From Planctomycetota bacterium (lineage in GTDB: Bacteria; Planctomycetota; UBA1135; UBA2386): 64,000 nucleotides of DNA. The notes beneath the pieces were generated by a model that was given only the letters and a program-made list of their open reading frames with translations, was not told the DNA's origin and did not search any database. A program made the position numbers and the translations under genes. The DNA is taken from contig JACKHZ010000009.1 in assembly GCA_020638735.1 (NCBI GenBank), forward strand, positions 186,001 to 250,000, read 5' to 3'. Below, one piece after another: positions 51,773 to 63,463 of this stretch. Every line of letters begins with the position of its first letter. The stretch's first letter is position 1.

Positions 51773-53086
51773 ATGCAAGTCCAGGTTGCCGAAACCGGCC
51801 CCTGCAGCCGCTCCCTGCACATCACCGTCCCGCCCGAGCAGGTCAAGGAGCACCTGGATCAGCTCTACAGGTCCGCCTCGCAGCAGGTGCAGGTGAAGGG
51901 CTTCCGCCGCGGCAAGGTGCCGCGCCAGATGATCGAGAAGCTGCACGGCAAGGAGATCCTCGCCGAGGCCAAGGAGCAGCTGCTCAACCGCTACTTCGGC
52001 GAGGCCTGCCGCGAGAAGGAGCTGAACCCGGTCGGTCGCATCCAGATCGAGGAGTTCGAGAAGCTCGAGATCCAGCCCGGCCAGCAGCTCGCCTTCACCG
52101 CCAAGATCGACGTCAAGCCGACCTTCACGCTGCCCGAGATCAAGGGCATCGAGGTGCCGAGCTTCGAGCCCGAGGCCAACGACCAGGACGTCGACAACGC
52201 GCTGAAGGAGATCGCGCACCAGAAGCGCAAGATCCAGAAGACCGACGAGGCGGTGGCCGACGGCGACTTCGTCAAGTGTGACTACACGTTCCACGACGAG
52301 GGCGGCGCCGAGGTGCACTCGCGCAAGGGCGTGCAGCTCAACACCCGCATCCCGATCCACGGCGTCGAGGAGACCGCCTACACCGAGGCGCTGATCGGCG
52401 CCAAGGCGGGCGACAGCCGCGAGATGGCGATCACCTTCCCGGAGAAGTTCGAGAAGGAGGCGGTGCGCGGCAAGGCCGGGTCGGTCAAGGTCCAGGTGAA
52501 CGAGGTGCTGCGCGTCTCGCCGCCGCCGATCGACGACGCGCTGGCCAAGGAGCTCGAGTTCGAGGACCTCGCCGGTCTGCGCAAGGACCTGGCGACGCGC
52601 ATCGGCGCCGAGAAGACCCGCCTCGGCAAGATCCGCCAGGAAGACGCGTGCCTCGAGTTCCTCAGCAGCAAGGCCGAGATCGCGCTGCCGCCGTCGCTGG
52701 TCGAGGAGCAGAAGCACGCCTCGCTCGGCCAGTTCGCGCAGCGCATGCACGAGCAGGGCGCCAGCGACGACGACATCAAGGCCAAGCTGGCCGAGTCGGA
52801 CGGCGAGGCGCAGCAGGACGCCGAGCGCCGCGTGAAGCTGTTCTTCCTGATCGAGGCCGTGGCCAAGCAGGCGAAGCTGTTCGTCACCGAGGGTGACGTC
52901 GACGGCGAGCTGCGCAACATCGCCGCCGCCAACAGCAACGAGGAGACCCAGATCGGCCCGGCCCAGGTGCGGGAGTTCCTGGAGAAGCAGAACCGCATGG
53001 GCGAGCTGCGCCTGGCCCTGCTGGAGCGCAAGGTCCGGGATTTCCTCAGAGAGAACGGCAAGCCCGTCGATAAGAAGGAAAGTTGA
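51773..53086 (+). CDS. tig: Trigger factor
   Basis: 437 residues, full length. The N-terminal ribosome-binding domain carries VKGFRRGKVPRQMIEK (the FRxGxxP signature). The FKBP-type PPIase region is about 150-235 and the C-terminal helical arms follow. It chaperones nascent chains at the ribosome exit. Next come clpP and clpX, the common tig-clpP-clpX order. Confidence 0.95.
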   Translation: MQVQVAETGPCSRSLHITVPPEQVKEHLDQLYRSASQQVQVKGFRRGKVPRQMIEKLHGKEILAEAKEQLLNRYFGEACREKELNPVGRIQIEEFEKLEIQPGQQLAFTAKIDVKPTFTLPEIKGIEVPSFEPEANDQDVDNALKEIAHQKRKIQKTDEAVADGDFVKCDYTFHDEGGAEVHSRKGVQLNTRIPIHGVEETAYTEALIGAKAGDSREMAITFPEKFEKEAVRGKAGSVKVQVNEVLRVSPPPIDDALAKELEFEDLAGLRKDLATRIGAEKTRLGKIRQEDACLEFLSSKAEIALPPSLVEEQKHASLGQFAQRMHEQGASDDDIKAKLAESDGEAQQDAERRVKLFFLIEAVAKQAKLFVTEGDVDGELRNIAAANSNEETQIGPAQVREFLEKQNRMGELRLALLERKVRDFLRENGKPVDKKES

Positions 53087-53171
53087 CGTCGCCCCGGTGC
53101 CATCGCCGGGTCGAAGTCCTACAAGCAGGCCGCGCGCTCCGCAGGCGCGGCATAGGACAGGTTACCGAGCC

Positions 53172-53771
53172 ATGAGCATCGCCAACGACTACGTCATCCC
53201 CTACGTCATCGAGAAGACCGGCCGCGGCGAGCGGCAGTACGACATCTACAGCCGCCTGCTCGAGGACCGCATCGTCTTCATCGGCTCGCCGATCGACGAC
53301 GGCCTGGCCAACTCGGTCATCGCGCAGCTCCTGTTCCTGCAGAAGGAGAACAAGAACCAGGACATCAACCTGTTCTTGAACTCGCCCGGTGGCAGCGTGA
53401 CTGCCGGCCTCGCGATCTACGACACGATGCAGTTCGTGCAGTGCCCGATCGCGACCTACTGCATCGGCCAGGCCGCCTCGATGGGCGCGGTCCTGTTGGC
53501 GGCCGGGACGAAGGGCAAGCGGCACGCGCTGCCGCACGCGCGCATCATGATCCACCAGCCGTGGGGCGGGGTCGGCGGCACGGCGCTCGACATCTCGATC
53601 CAGGCGGACGAGATCCTGCGCCTCAAGCAGACCCTCAACGGCATCCTGGCCGCCCACAGCGGCAAGTCGATCGACGTGGTCAGCAAGGACAGCGACCGCG
53701 ACTTCTTCATGGGTTGCGAAGAGGCCAAGGCGTACGGCCTGATCGACGAGATCGTGCAGACCTCGAAGTAA
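53172..53771 (+). CDS. clpP: ATP-dependent Clp protease proteolytic subunit
   Basis: 199 residues. Catalytic triad: Ser103 in GQAASMGAVLL, His128 in ARIMIHQP and Asp177 in DSDRDFFM. The IGSPIDDGLAN and LFLNSPGGSVTAGLAIYD motifs form the oligomer and oxyanion regions. It forms the barrel that degrades substrates fed by ClpX, encoded next. The N-terminal propeptide is short. Confidence 0.96.
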   Translation: MSIANDYVIPYVIEKTGRGERQYDIYSRLLEDRIVFIGSPIDDGLANSVIAQLLFLQKENKNQDINLFLNSPGGSVTAGLAIYDTMQFVQCPIATYCIGQAASMGAVLLAAGTKGKRHALPHARIMIHQPWGGVGGTALDISIQADEILRLKQTLNGILAAHSGKSIDVVSKDSDRDFFMGCEEAKAYGLIDEIVQTSK

Positions 53772-53794
53772 GTGCCCCGGACGCAAGGGAGGCT

Positions 53795-53826
53795 CGACGA
53801 AGGCCGTGAAGCCAGGCCCCTCGTCG
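53795..53826 (+). terminator. Imperfect hairpin between clpP and clpX
   Basis: cgacgaaggcc (53795-53805) pairs with ggcccctcgtcg (53815-53826) with one bulge and a 9-nt loop. No T-run. It may be an attenuator or processing site rather than a terminator. Confidence 0.3.
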
Positions 53827-53828
53827 GG

Positions 53829-53834
53829 TAGAGT
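53829..53834 (+). promoter_or_regulatory. Candidate -10 box for clpX
   Basis: TAGAGT preceded by GGG, identical to boxes before 6302 and 46878, but 142 nt from the clpX ATG and with no clear -35. It would give clpX its own transcript with a leader of about 135 nt. Confidence 0.35.
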
Positions 53835-53976
53835 GGCGCGGTCACAGAGTTGGCAAGCCCCCTTGGCCCCGCGCGGTCCTGGGGCCTACCAAGCGTCGGC
53901 CGCCCCCCGCGGTCGACACCCGGGCCGACGCGCCCGGGCCCGCGATCCATACCCGAGAATGGCAGGCCGAGAGTAA

Positions 53977-55277
<1,301 letters not shown>

Positions 55278-55281
<4 letters not shown>

Positions 55282-56351
55282 GCGCGGCCCCGCACGGGGC
55301 CGCCCAGAGCGGGCCAGCGCTGACCGAGCTCTCGGACGACGCGCTGCTGAGGCTGGTCGAGCAGCTCGGCGGCAAGCCGTTCCAGGGCCGCCAGGTGCTG
55401 CACTGGCTGTGGAAGCACGGCGTCGACGACGTCGAGCAGATGCGCAACGTGCCGGCGAAGCTGCGCGAGGCGCTGCGCCCCCACCGCCTGCGCGCTGCCG
55501 AGGTGCGCGAGGCCGAGCTGGCCCAGGACGGCACCGAGAAGCTGCTGGTCGGATTGGCCGACGGCGACGCCGTCGAGTGCGTGATCATCCCCGACGGTGA
55601 ACGCACGACGCTGTGCATCTCGACCCAGGTCGGCTGCCCGGTCGGCTGTGTGTTCTGCGCGTCGGGCCTCGGCGGCGTGCGCCGCAACCTGACCGCCGGC
55701 GAGATCGCCGAGCAGGTGCTGCTGGCGAAGGCGCGCCTGCCCGACGACCGCCGCCTGACCAACCTGGTCGTGATGGGCATGGGCGAGCCGATGCTCAACC
55801 TCGACGCGCTGTTGCCGGCGCTGGCCCGCATCCACGACGCGGACGGCATCGGCATGGGCGCGCGCCGCATCACCGTCAGCACGTCGGGCTACCCGCGGCA
55901 GATGGAACGCTTCGCCAAAGCCGACGAGAGCTACAACCTCGCCGTCTCGCTGCACGCCGCCGACGACGAGCTGCGCAAGCAGCTGGTGCCGACCGCCACC
56001 CACCCGGTGCGCGAGATCGTCGCCGCCGCGCACCGCTACTTCGGCCTGAAGGGCCGCGAGGTCACCTACGAGGTGGTGCTGCTGAAGGGCGTCAACGACC
56101 GCCCGTCGCACGCTGAGACGATGATCCAGACGCTGCGCGGCCTGCCGTGCACCGTCAACCTGATCCCGTGGAACCCGGTCGACGAGATCCGCCGCGAACG
56201 CGGCCTCGAGCGCCCGCTCGAAGCGCACGTCGACCTGTTCGCCGAGGCGCTGCGCTGTGGCGGGCTGAAGGTCACGGTGCGGCGCCAGCGCGGCGCCGAT
56301 CGCTCGGCCGCGTGCGGCCAGCTGCGGCTGCGGCGCCAACCGGGCGCGTAG
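55278..56351 (+). CDS. rlmN: Dual-specificity rRNA/tRNA m2A methyltransferase RlmN
   Basis: 357 residues. Radical-SAM Cys120, Cys124, Cys127 in GCPVGCVFCASG; VVMGMGEPMLN, STSGYPRQM and SLHAADDELR are RlmN motifs; the C-terminal Cys in AACGQL is the one that becomes methylated. It methylates A2503 of 23S rRNA and A37 of some tRNAs. The start is most likely TTG 55278, whose last two bases are shared with the clpX stop (TTGA), implying translational coupling to clpX. Confidence 0.92.
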
Positions 56352-56389
56352 GCTCGTCCCGGATGCCGGGTCGGCCTAGGATGCGCGGC

Positions 56390-57355
56390 GTGACGACGAC
56401 GACGACGCTCCGGGCCCTTCGCCCTCTCGCCGGCCTGCTGCTGTGCGCCGCGTGCGCTACCGGCCCGGCCGCGCCCGAGCCGGCCGCCGGCCCGGTGCTG
56501 GTCTCGACGTGGCCGTTCGGTCACTTCGCCAACGACGGCGCGCTGGCGAAGCTGCAGCAGGGCGGCTCGCGGCTCGACGCGATCGAGGCCGGCATCCGCG
56601 AGGTCGAGGCCCGCAGCTGCGACGGCAGCGTCGGCCTCGGCGGCCGCCCCAACGCCGCCGGCTACCCGCAGCTCGACGCCTGCATCATGGACGGCCCCGG
56701 CCAGCAGGCCGGCAGCGTCGCCGGACTCGAGGGCATCGTGCACCCGATCACCGCCGCGCGCGCGGTGCTCGAGCACAGCAAGCACGTGATGCTGGTCGGC
56801 GAAGGCGCGCGCTGGTTCGCGCTCGAGCACGGCGTCGATTCGGTCGCGGTCGACGACCTGCCGGCGAAGAAGCAGGCGTGGACCGACGGCCACCGCCCCG
56901 CCGACATCGACCGCCGAGGCCACGACACCATCGCGCTGGTGCTGCGCGCAGCCGACGGCCACATCGCCGGGGGCTGCTCCACCAGCGGCGCCGGCGGCAA
57001 GCTGCCCGGCCGCGTCGGCGATTCGCCGATCCTCGGCTCCGGGCTCTACGTCGACGACCAGGTCGGCGCGGCCGGCGCCACCGGCATCGGCGAGAACGTG
57101 ATGCGCTACTGCGGCACCTACCAGATCGTCGAGTTCATGCGCCAGGGCATGACGCCGATGCAGGCCTGCGAAGAAGTCGTGCACCGCATCGCCGCCGTCG
57201 ATCCGCGCGGCTACCAGCTCGACATCTGCTTCGTCGCCGTGGACCGCTTCGGTCGCTACGGCGCGGCGGCGTCGAACATGCGGTTCCCGTTCTGCGTCAC
57301 CGACGCCGACGGCACGCGCGAACTCAGCGTCGAGGCGGTCACCCCGCGACGCTGA
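56390..57355 (+). CDS. Glycosylasparaginase-like Ntn hydrolase lipoprotein
   Basis: 321 residues. The leader ends in LLCAACATG with lipobox CAAC, so an exported lipoprotein. STWPFGHFA near the N-terminus and GHDTIALVLRAADGHIAGG with the nucleophile Thr180 define the N4-(beta-N-acetylglucosaminyl)-L-asparaginase branch, which self-cleaves before Thr. It would release sugars from Asn or hydrolyse Asn-type amides outside the cytoplasm. GTG 56390 lies 7 nt after a TAGGAT box (56377-56382). Confidence 0.85.
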   Translation: MTTTTTLRALRPLAGLLLCAACATGPAAPEPAAGPVLVSTWPFGHFANDGALAKLQQGGSRLDAIEAGIREVEARSCDGSVGLGGRPNAAGYPQLDACIMDGPGQQAGSVAGLEGIVHPITAARAVLEHSKHVMLVGEGARWFALEHGVDSVAVDDLPAKKQAWTDGHRPADIDRRGHDTIALVLRAADGHIAGGCSTSGAGGKLPGRVGDSPILGSGLYVDDQVGAAGATGIGENVMRYCGTYQIVEFMRQGMTPMQACEEVVHRIAAVDPRGYQLDICFVAVDRFGRYGAAASNMRFPFCVTDADGTRELSVEAVTPRR

Positions 57356-57376
57356 GGCGACCGCCGGCGCGCGCGA

Positions 57377-58645
57377 TCAGCGGATCGTGCCGCGCTCCTG
57401 CAGCTGCTTCGGCTGCTCCTGCACCGGCTCCGCGTCCTCGCGCTTCGGCGCCTCGGCGGTCTGACGGCGCCCCTTGCGCACGAACTCGACGACGACCTTG
57501 TCGCCCTTGCCGAGCGCGCCGAGCGCAGCCTGCACGTCGGCGGGCGAGCCGATCGCCTGTTCGCCGATCTTGACGACGATGTCGTTGGCCTGAAGGCCCA
57601 GGTCCTGCGCCAGCGTGCCGTCCTGAACCTCGGCGACCATCAAGCCGACGCTCGGGTCGAGTTCGAGGTACTCGCGGAGCTGGTCCGGCAGCTCGCGGAT
57701 CACGACGCCGAGCCGGCGGCCGGCAGGCGGCAACGGCGCCGCCGCGGTCGCGTCCGGCTGCAGATCGATCTGCTGGCGCTGCGCGCGGCGGGCGCGGTCG
57801 AACGGCAGCACGCGCGGCTGCAGGTCCTGCTGGTCGAAGCCACGCACGACCGGGCCGAGCCGCCCGCTCAGGCCGCCGAAGCCCGGGGCGCGGTCGCCGA
57901 ACTGCAGGTCCAGGCCCATGCCGAGCCCGTTCTGCTTGAGCACGTCCGGATACTGCTCGCGGAAGGTCTTCATGTCTGGCGCCTCGTAGACCTTCTTCTC
58001 GGTCTTGCCATCGGCGCCCACCTCGTCGACCTCGACGCGCACGCCGTCCGGGCCGACCTGCATGCTCATGCCGCTCGACTGGCCACCCTGGCCCATCGCC
58101 TGCATCTGGTCCTGCAGGTCGCGGAAGAAGTCGTCGGAGAAGAAGCGGCCGCGCGGCACGTCGATGCCGAAGTCCTGCTCGAAGCGGCGGAACAATCGGT
58201 CGAACTCGTCGCGCATCTCGTCCGGTGCGACCTGGTCCAGCCGCGGCGGCGCGGCGCGCGTGCCGCCGTCGGGCCGCGAGACCTGCGGCGGCTGGCCCTG
58301 CCCACCGCGCTGGCGATCGACGAGGCCGCCACCACCGCCGCTCTGCATCTGCCGCAACAGGCGACGCGCCCGCCATTGCACCTCGCCGTCGGCGGCGTCC
58401 TTCGCCGCCGCCTCGAGCTGCGGCACCGCGGCATCGCCGAGCTCGCGCAGGCGGCGCTCGGCTTCGAGACGCTCACGGTAGCTGTCGCTGCCGAGTTGCT
58501 CGATCCAGTGCTTCGCGCCCGGTCGGGCCTTCTCGGCCTCGGGCGCGGTACGGGTCTCGGGATGTTGGCTCGGTTCCTGGGCGCCGGCGAGCACCGGCAG
58601 GCCGAGCACGGACGTGATCAGGAGGGTTCGAAGCTCGTTCTTCAT
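57377..58645 (-). CDS. Exported PDZ-domain protein
   Basis: 422 residues. A signal peptide (MKNELRTLLITSVLGLPVLAGA) is followed by a helical region (about 45-95), a long low-complexity Gln/Arg/Gly segment and a C-terminal PDZ domain (about 300-395: LGVVIRELPDQLREYLELDP, VQDGTLAQDLGLQANDIVVK). No protease triad is present. It lies 93 bp downstream of a sigma/anti-sigma pair on the same strand, a position where rpoE-type systems often carry a stress-sensing partner. Confidence 0.72.
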   Translation of the reverse strand: MKNELRTLLITSVLGLPVLAGAQEPSQHPETRTAPEAEKARPGAKHWIEQLGSDSYRERLEAERRLRELGDAAVPQLEAAAKDAADGEVQWRARRLLRQMQSGGGGGLVDRQRGGQGQPPQVSRPDGGTRAAPPRLDQVAPDEMRDEFDRLFRRFEQDFGIDVPRGRFFSDDFFRDLQDQMQAMGQGGQSSGMSMQVGPDGVRVEVDEVGADGKTEKKVYEAPDMKTFREQYPDVLKQNGLGMGLDLQFGDRAPGFGGLSGRLGPVVRGFDQQDLQPRVLPFDRARRAQRQQIDLQPDATAAAPLPPAGRRLGVVIRELPDQLREYLELDPSVGLMVAEVQDGTLAQDLGLQANDIVVKIGEQAIGSPADVQAALGALGKGDKVVVEFVRKGRRQTAEAPKREDAEPVQEQPKQLQERGTIR

Positions 58646-58738
58646 CGCGTTCACCAGTCTCGTTCCGGCGGCGGCCGGCAGGCAGCCGCGAGGTCCTCCG
58701 GACAACGACGTCGGCCGCGAAAGACTCCGACCGCGGCG

Positions 58739-59410
58739 TCAGCGCGGCGGCGGCAGCTGCTCGTCGATCGGCGTGCGCAGCCGCCCGCGCCCCATCATGC
58801 CGGGGCCGACGCCGCTCTCGGCGCTGCCCTGATCGTCGATCGGCAGGCCCACCGGCAGCAGCTCGAACCGCGGCCCCGCGTACGGCACCGCGCGCAATGG
58901 GCCGGTACTGGTCGCCTGCAGCGGCTGACGACTCCAGATCGAGTCACGCTCGCCGCCGTGCCCCAGCCAGAAGCCGAACGCCCAGAAGCCGATCGCCGCC
59001 AGCAGCATCGCCGCGGCGCCGAGCGCGACCACGTGGCGCCACGGGAGCTCCCGGCGCCAACGCGCGAAGCCGAGCACGCCGGGTCCGTAGGCCGACGTCA
59101 CGGCCTCGTGGCCGGGGCCGTCCTGCCATTCGATCTCGGCGACCCGCGCCATGATCGCGGCGTGCAGGTCCTGCTGCAGCGCGTCGTCCGGAACCGCCGC
59201 GTCGCGCGCCGCCACCGCGTCGCGCAGCGCCCGACCGGCACGGAGGAAGCCGCCCGCCTCGGCACGGCAACCGACGCACTCGCGCAGGTGGGCGCGCACC
59301 TGCGCGGCGCACGTCCCCGCCGCCTCGCCGTCCGGGTCTTCTGCCGCCAGCATCGGCAGCAGCGGCCGGACGTAGGCACAGTCGACAGGCTGCATCGGGT
59401 GGCCGTTCAC
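58739..59410 (-). CDS. Zinc-containing anti-sigma factor, membrane-bound
   Basis: 223 residues. The cytoplasmic N-terminus has the ZAS motif HLRECVGC (His41, Cys45, Cys48), with Cys11 a possible fourth ligand. One transmembrane helix (about VVALGAAAMLLAAIGFWAFG) separates it from a periplasmic tail. GTG overlaps the sigma stop (GTGA). It should hold the adjacent sigma factor inactive until a signal, possibly via the PDZ protein encoded next. Confidence 0.85.
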   Translation of the reverse strand: MNGHPMQPVDCAYVRPLLPMLAAEDPDGEAAGTCAAQVRAHLRECVGCRAEAGGFLRAGRALRDAVAARDAAVPDDALQQDLHAAIMARVAEIEWQDGPGHEAVTSAYGPGVLGFARWRRELPWRHVVALGAAAMLLAAIGFWAFGFWLGHGGERDSIWSRQPLQATSTGPLRAVPYAGPRFELLPVGLPIDDQGSAESGVGPGMMGRGRLRTPIDEQLPPPR

Positions 59411-60087
59411 GCCTCCCCCTGACCCCGGTCCCAGTGCTCGCGGAACACCTGCCGACCGCGGTGCAGGCGCCAGCGAGCGGTGGCGTGGGTGATCTTCAGG
59501 ATCGGCGCGATCTCGCGGCAGCTGAGGCCGTGGATGTCGCGCAGCACCAGCACGGCGCGGAACTTGGCGTCGAGCTTGTCGAGCACCTGCCAGACCAGCG
59601 CGTTCTGCTCGTCGCGCTCGATCGGCGCCTGGGCCGCGTCCTCGCGTTCGTCCGGCAGCATCGCGACGAGATCGTCGAGACTGCTGGCGCGCGCACTCCT
59701 GAGCTTGCGCAGCGCGTCGATCGCGAGGTTCATGACGATGCGATAGAACCACGTGTAGAAGCTGCGCGCGTAGTCGTACCGATCGAGCGAGCGATACAGC
59801 CGCACGAACGCCTCCTGGCAGACGTCGCGCGCCTCCTCGGCGCGGCCGAGCACGTGGAAGGCGATCCAGAACGCACGGCGCTGGTAGCGGGCGACGAGCG
59901 CGGCGAACGGGTCCTGCTGACCGGCGAGCGAGCGGCGCACCAGCTCGGCGTCGCTGACCCCGCCGTCGCCGGCGAGCGCCTGCACCTGGGACGGCAGACC
60001 GCCCGGCAGCGCGGTCCAGCGCTCGGTTCCTGGGGCGCCTCGGGCGTCCAGCGGGCCGGGCGTCGGGAAGGACTGGTTGGGGATCAT
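59407..60087 (-). CDS. ECF RNA polymerase sigma factor (RpoE-like)
   Basis: 226 residues. A 45-residue N-terminal extension precedes region 2 (ARYQRRAFWIAFHVLG, EARDVCQEAFVRLYRSLDRY, FYTWFYRIVMNLAIDAL) and region 4 (DIHGLSCREIAPILKITHAT). The order sigma, anti-sigma, PDZ forms one operon. ATG 60087 is preceded by a TAGACT box at 60119-60124, giving a leader of about 25 nt. It is well separated from the other two ECF genes in sequence. Confidence 0.92.
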   Translation of the reverse strand: MIPNQSFPTPGPLDARGAPGTERWTALPGGLPSQVQALAGDGGVSDAELVRRSLAGQQDPFAALVARYQRRAFWIAFHVLGRAEEARDVCQEAFVRLYRSLDRYDYARSFYTWFYRIVMNLAIDALRKLRSARASSLDDLVAMLPDEREDAAQAPIERDEQNALVWQVLDKLDAKFRAVLVLRDIHGLSCREIAPILKITHATARWRLHRGRQVFREHWDRGQGEA

Positions 60088-60184
60088 GGGCTGGTTCGGG
60101 TCCGGCGCGTCCGGGCGCAGTCTACGGATGCCGCGCGCCAGATGCGGGCGCCGGCCCAAAACTCCCGGCCCTGGCCCCGGTCGG

Positions 60185-60240
60185 AGCTCGACTGTCAGAG
60201 CTCGGCAGTCAGAGCTCGACAGTCAGAGCTCGACTGGCAC
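60185..60240. repeat. 14-bp tandem repeat across the accA stop codon
   Basis: Four units of agctcgactgtcag type (60185-60198, 60199-60212, 60213-60226, 60227-60240, the last diverging at its end). Units 3 and 4 cover the final accA codons and stop; units 1 and 2 lie just downstream. The array looks like duplication of the gene's own 3' end. Confidence 0.85.
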
Positions 60241-61206
60241 GCCCATGCCGCGGAACTTGCGGTAGCGCTGCTCCATCAGCTCGGCGGGCGGGATCGCCTG
60301 CAGCTCGGTGATCCACTGCTCGATCTGCGCGCGGACCTTGGCGATGGTGCCCTTCTGGTCGCGATGCGCCCCGCCGAGCGGCTCCTCGATGACCTTGTCG
60401 ACGAGGCCGAGCCGCAGCAGGTCCTTGCTGGTCAGCTTGAGCGCCTCGGCGGCCTCGGGGGCCTTGTCGCCCGCCTTCCAGAGAATCGCGGCGCAGCCTT
60501 CGGGCGAGATCACCGAGTAGTAACTGTTCTCGAGCATGCCGACGCGGTCGCCGACGCCGATGCCTAGCGCGCCGCCCGAGCCGCCTTCGCCGATCACCAG
60601 GCAGACGATCGGCACCCGCAGCTCGAACATGTCGTAGATGTTCTGCGCGATCGCCGCGGCCTGGCCGCGCTCCTCCGCGCCGATGCCCGGATAGGCGCCG
60701 GGCGTGTTGATGAAGGTCACGATCGGCAGCTTCATCTTCTCGGCGAGGCGCATCTTCTGCATCGCCTTGCGGTAGCCCTCGGGGTGCGCGCAACCGAAGT
60801 TGCACGCCAGACGGTCCTTGACGGTCTTGCCCTTGCGGTGGCCGACGAGCAGGAAGCGCACGCCGTCCATGCTGGCCAGACCGGTCACGATCGCCCGGTC
60901 CTCGCCGAACACCCGGTCGCCGTGCAGCTCGACGAAGTCGTCGAGCATCAGCTGCATGTAGTCGCTGGTCAGCGGCCGGTCGGCGTGTCGCGCGACGTTG
61001 ACGCGCTCCCAGGGCGACAGCTTGCTGTAGACGTCGGCGGTCTCGCGCCGCTTGCGGTCCTCGAGCAGCTCGATCTCGCCGTCGAGGTCGAGGTGCGTGT
61101 CCTGCTTGAGCTTGCGCAGTTCGTCGATCTTCTGCTGCAGCTCGTTGAGCGGCCGCTCGAAGGCGAGGCCGTCCTGAACCGCTGGGCGCGTCGAGGATTC
61201 GGTCAT
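60223..61206 (-). CDS. accA: Acetyl-CoA carboxylase carboxyltransferase subunit alpha
   Basis: 327 residues, standard length. N-terminal helices (LNELQQKIDELRKL) lead to the crotonase-like carboxyltransferase fold with INTPGAYPGIGAEERGQ and GEGGSGGALGIGVGD. With AccD it carboxylates biotin-bound acetyl-CoA to malonyl-CoA for fatty-acid synthesis. ATG 61206 lies 10 nt after a TAGCAT box (61217-61222). The 3' end sits in a tandem repeat. Confidence 0.96.
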   Translation of the reverse strand: MTESSTRPAVQDGLAFERPLNELQQKIDELRKLKQDTHLDLDGEIELLEDRKRRETADVYSKLSPWERVNVARHADRPLTSDYMQLMLDDFVELHGDRVFGEDRAIVTGLASMDGVRFLLVGHRKGKTVKDRLACNFGCAHPEGYRKAMQKMRLAEKMKLPIVTFINTPGAYPGIGAEERGQAAAIAQNIYDMFELRVPIVCLVIGEGGSGGALGIGVGDRVGMLENSYYSVISPEGCAAILWKAGDKAPEAAEALKLTSKDLLRLGLVDKVIEEPLGGAHRDQKGTIAKVRAQIEQWITELQAIPPAELMEQRYRKFRGMGVPVEL

Positions 61207-61243
61207 GGGCCGCGCAATGCTAGGGCCCGGGCGGCCAGCCCGT

Positions 61244-62589
<1,346 letters not shown>

Positions 62590-62593
<4 letters not shown>

Positions 62594-63339
62594 CGCGTGC
62601 CCTCGCCGTCGCCTTCCACCACCGGATGGGTCGGCAGGCTGATCGTGAACTGGGTGCCCTTGCCGACGTCGCTCTGCAGGCCGACGGTGCCGCCGTGCTC
62701 TTCGGCGACGCGCCGCACGGTCGGCAGACCGAGCCCGGTGCCGGCCTTCTTGGTGCTGAAGTAGGGCTCGAACACGCGCGGCTGCAGCTCGGCGGGGATG
62801 CCCGCGCCGGTGTCGGTGACGCGCAGCAGCACGGCGGCCGGCTCACGCACCGTCGAGACCAGCACCTCGCCGCCGCGCGGCGTCGCCTCCTTGGCGTTGC
62901 GGATCAGGTTGACGACGGCGGCCTGCAGGTGGTCCCAGTCGACCGGCACCTGGCCGACGCCGGCGCCTGGATAGAAGCGCAGCGACACGTCGGCGTCGCG
63001 CAGGTCGGGCTCGTGGAACTCGATCAACGCGCGCAACTTCTCGTTGAGGTCGACCGGCACCAGCCGCGGCTCGGGCGCGCGGGCGAAGCCGAGGAACTCC
63101 TCGAGGATCGTCTGCAGCCGCTTGACCTCGTTCTGCACGGTGCCGAGCCGCTTCTGGGTGCGCTTGTCGCGCGGCGTCTCGGGGTCTTCGAAGTCCTCGA
63201 GCACCAGCTGCAGGTTGAGGCCGATCGTGCTCAGCGGGTTGCGCACCTCGTGGGCGAACCCTGCCAGCAACGCACCGAGCTGCGCCAGCCGCTGCATGCG
63301 GATGCGGGACAGTCGTTCTTCGCGCGCCGTGCTCGACAT
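62590..63339 (-). CDS. Cytosolic NtrB-like sensor histidine kinase
   Basis: 249 residues. H-box LLAGFAHEVRNPLST with His30, N-box NLIRNAKEATP, G1 DTGAGIP and G2 GTGLGLPTVRRV are all intact. There is no transmembrane helix, so it senses an internal cue or a partner. ATG 63339 lies 11 nt after a TATCGT box (63351-63356); an in-frame ATG at 63465 would add 42 weakly structured residues and overlap the divergent gene, so it is less likely. Confidence 0.9.
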
Positions 63340-63463
63340 CGGGACCGAAGACGATAGCCCGAAGGCGGCGGCGGCCAACGGCCCGACCGCCGCGATTTGC
63401 GCTTCGCGCGCGGCGTCGTGAAGCGGCGCGGATTCGGGACCGCTTCGGGTATGGTCCGCGGCC

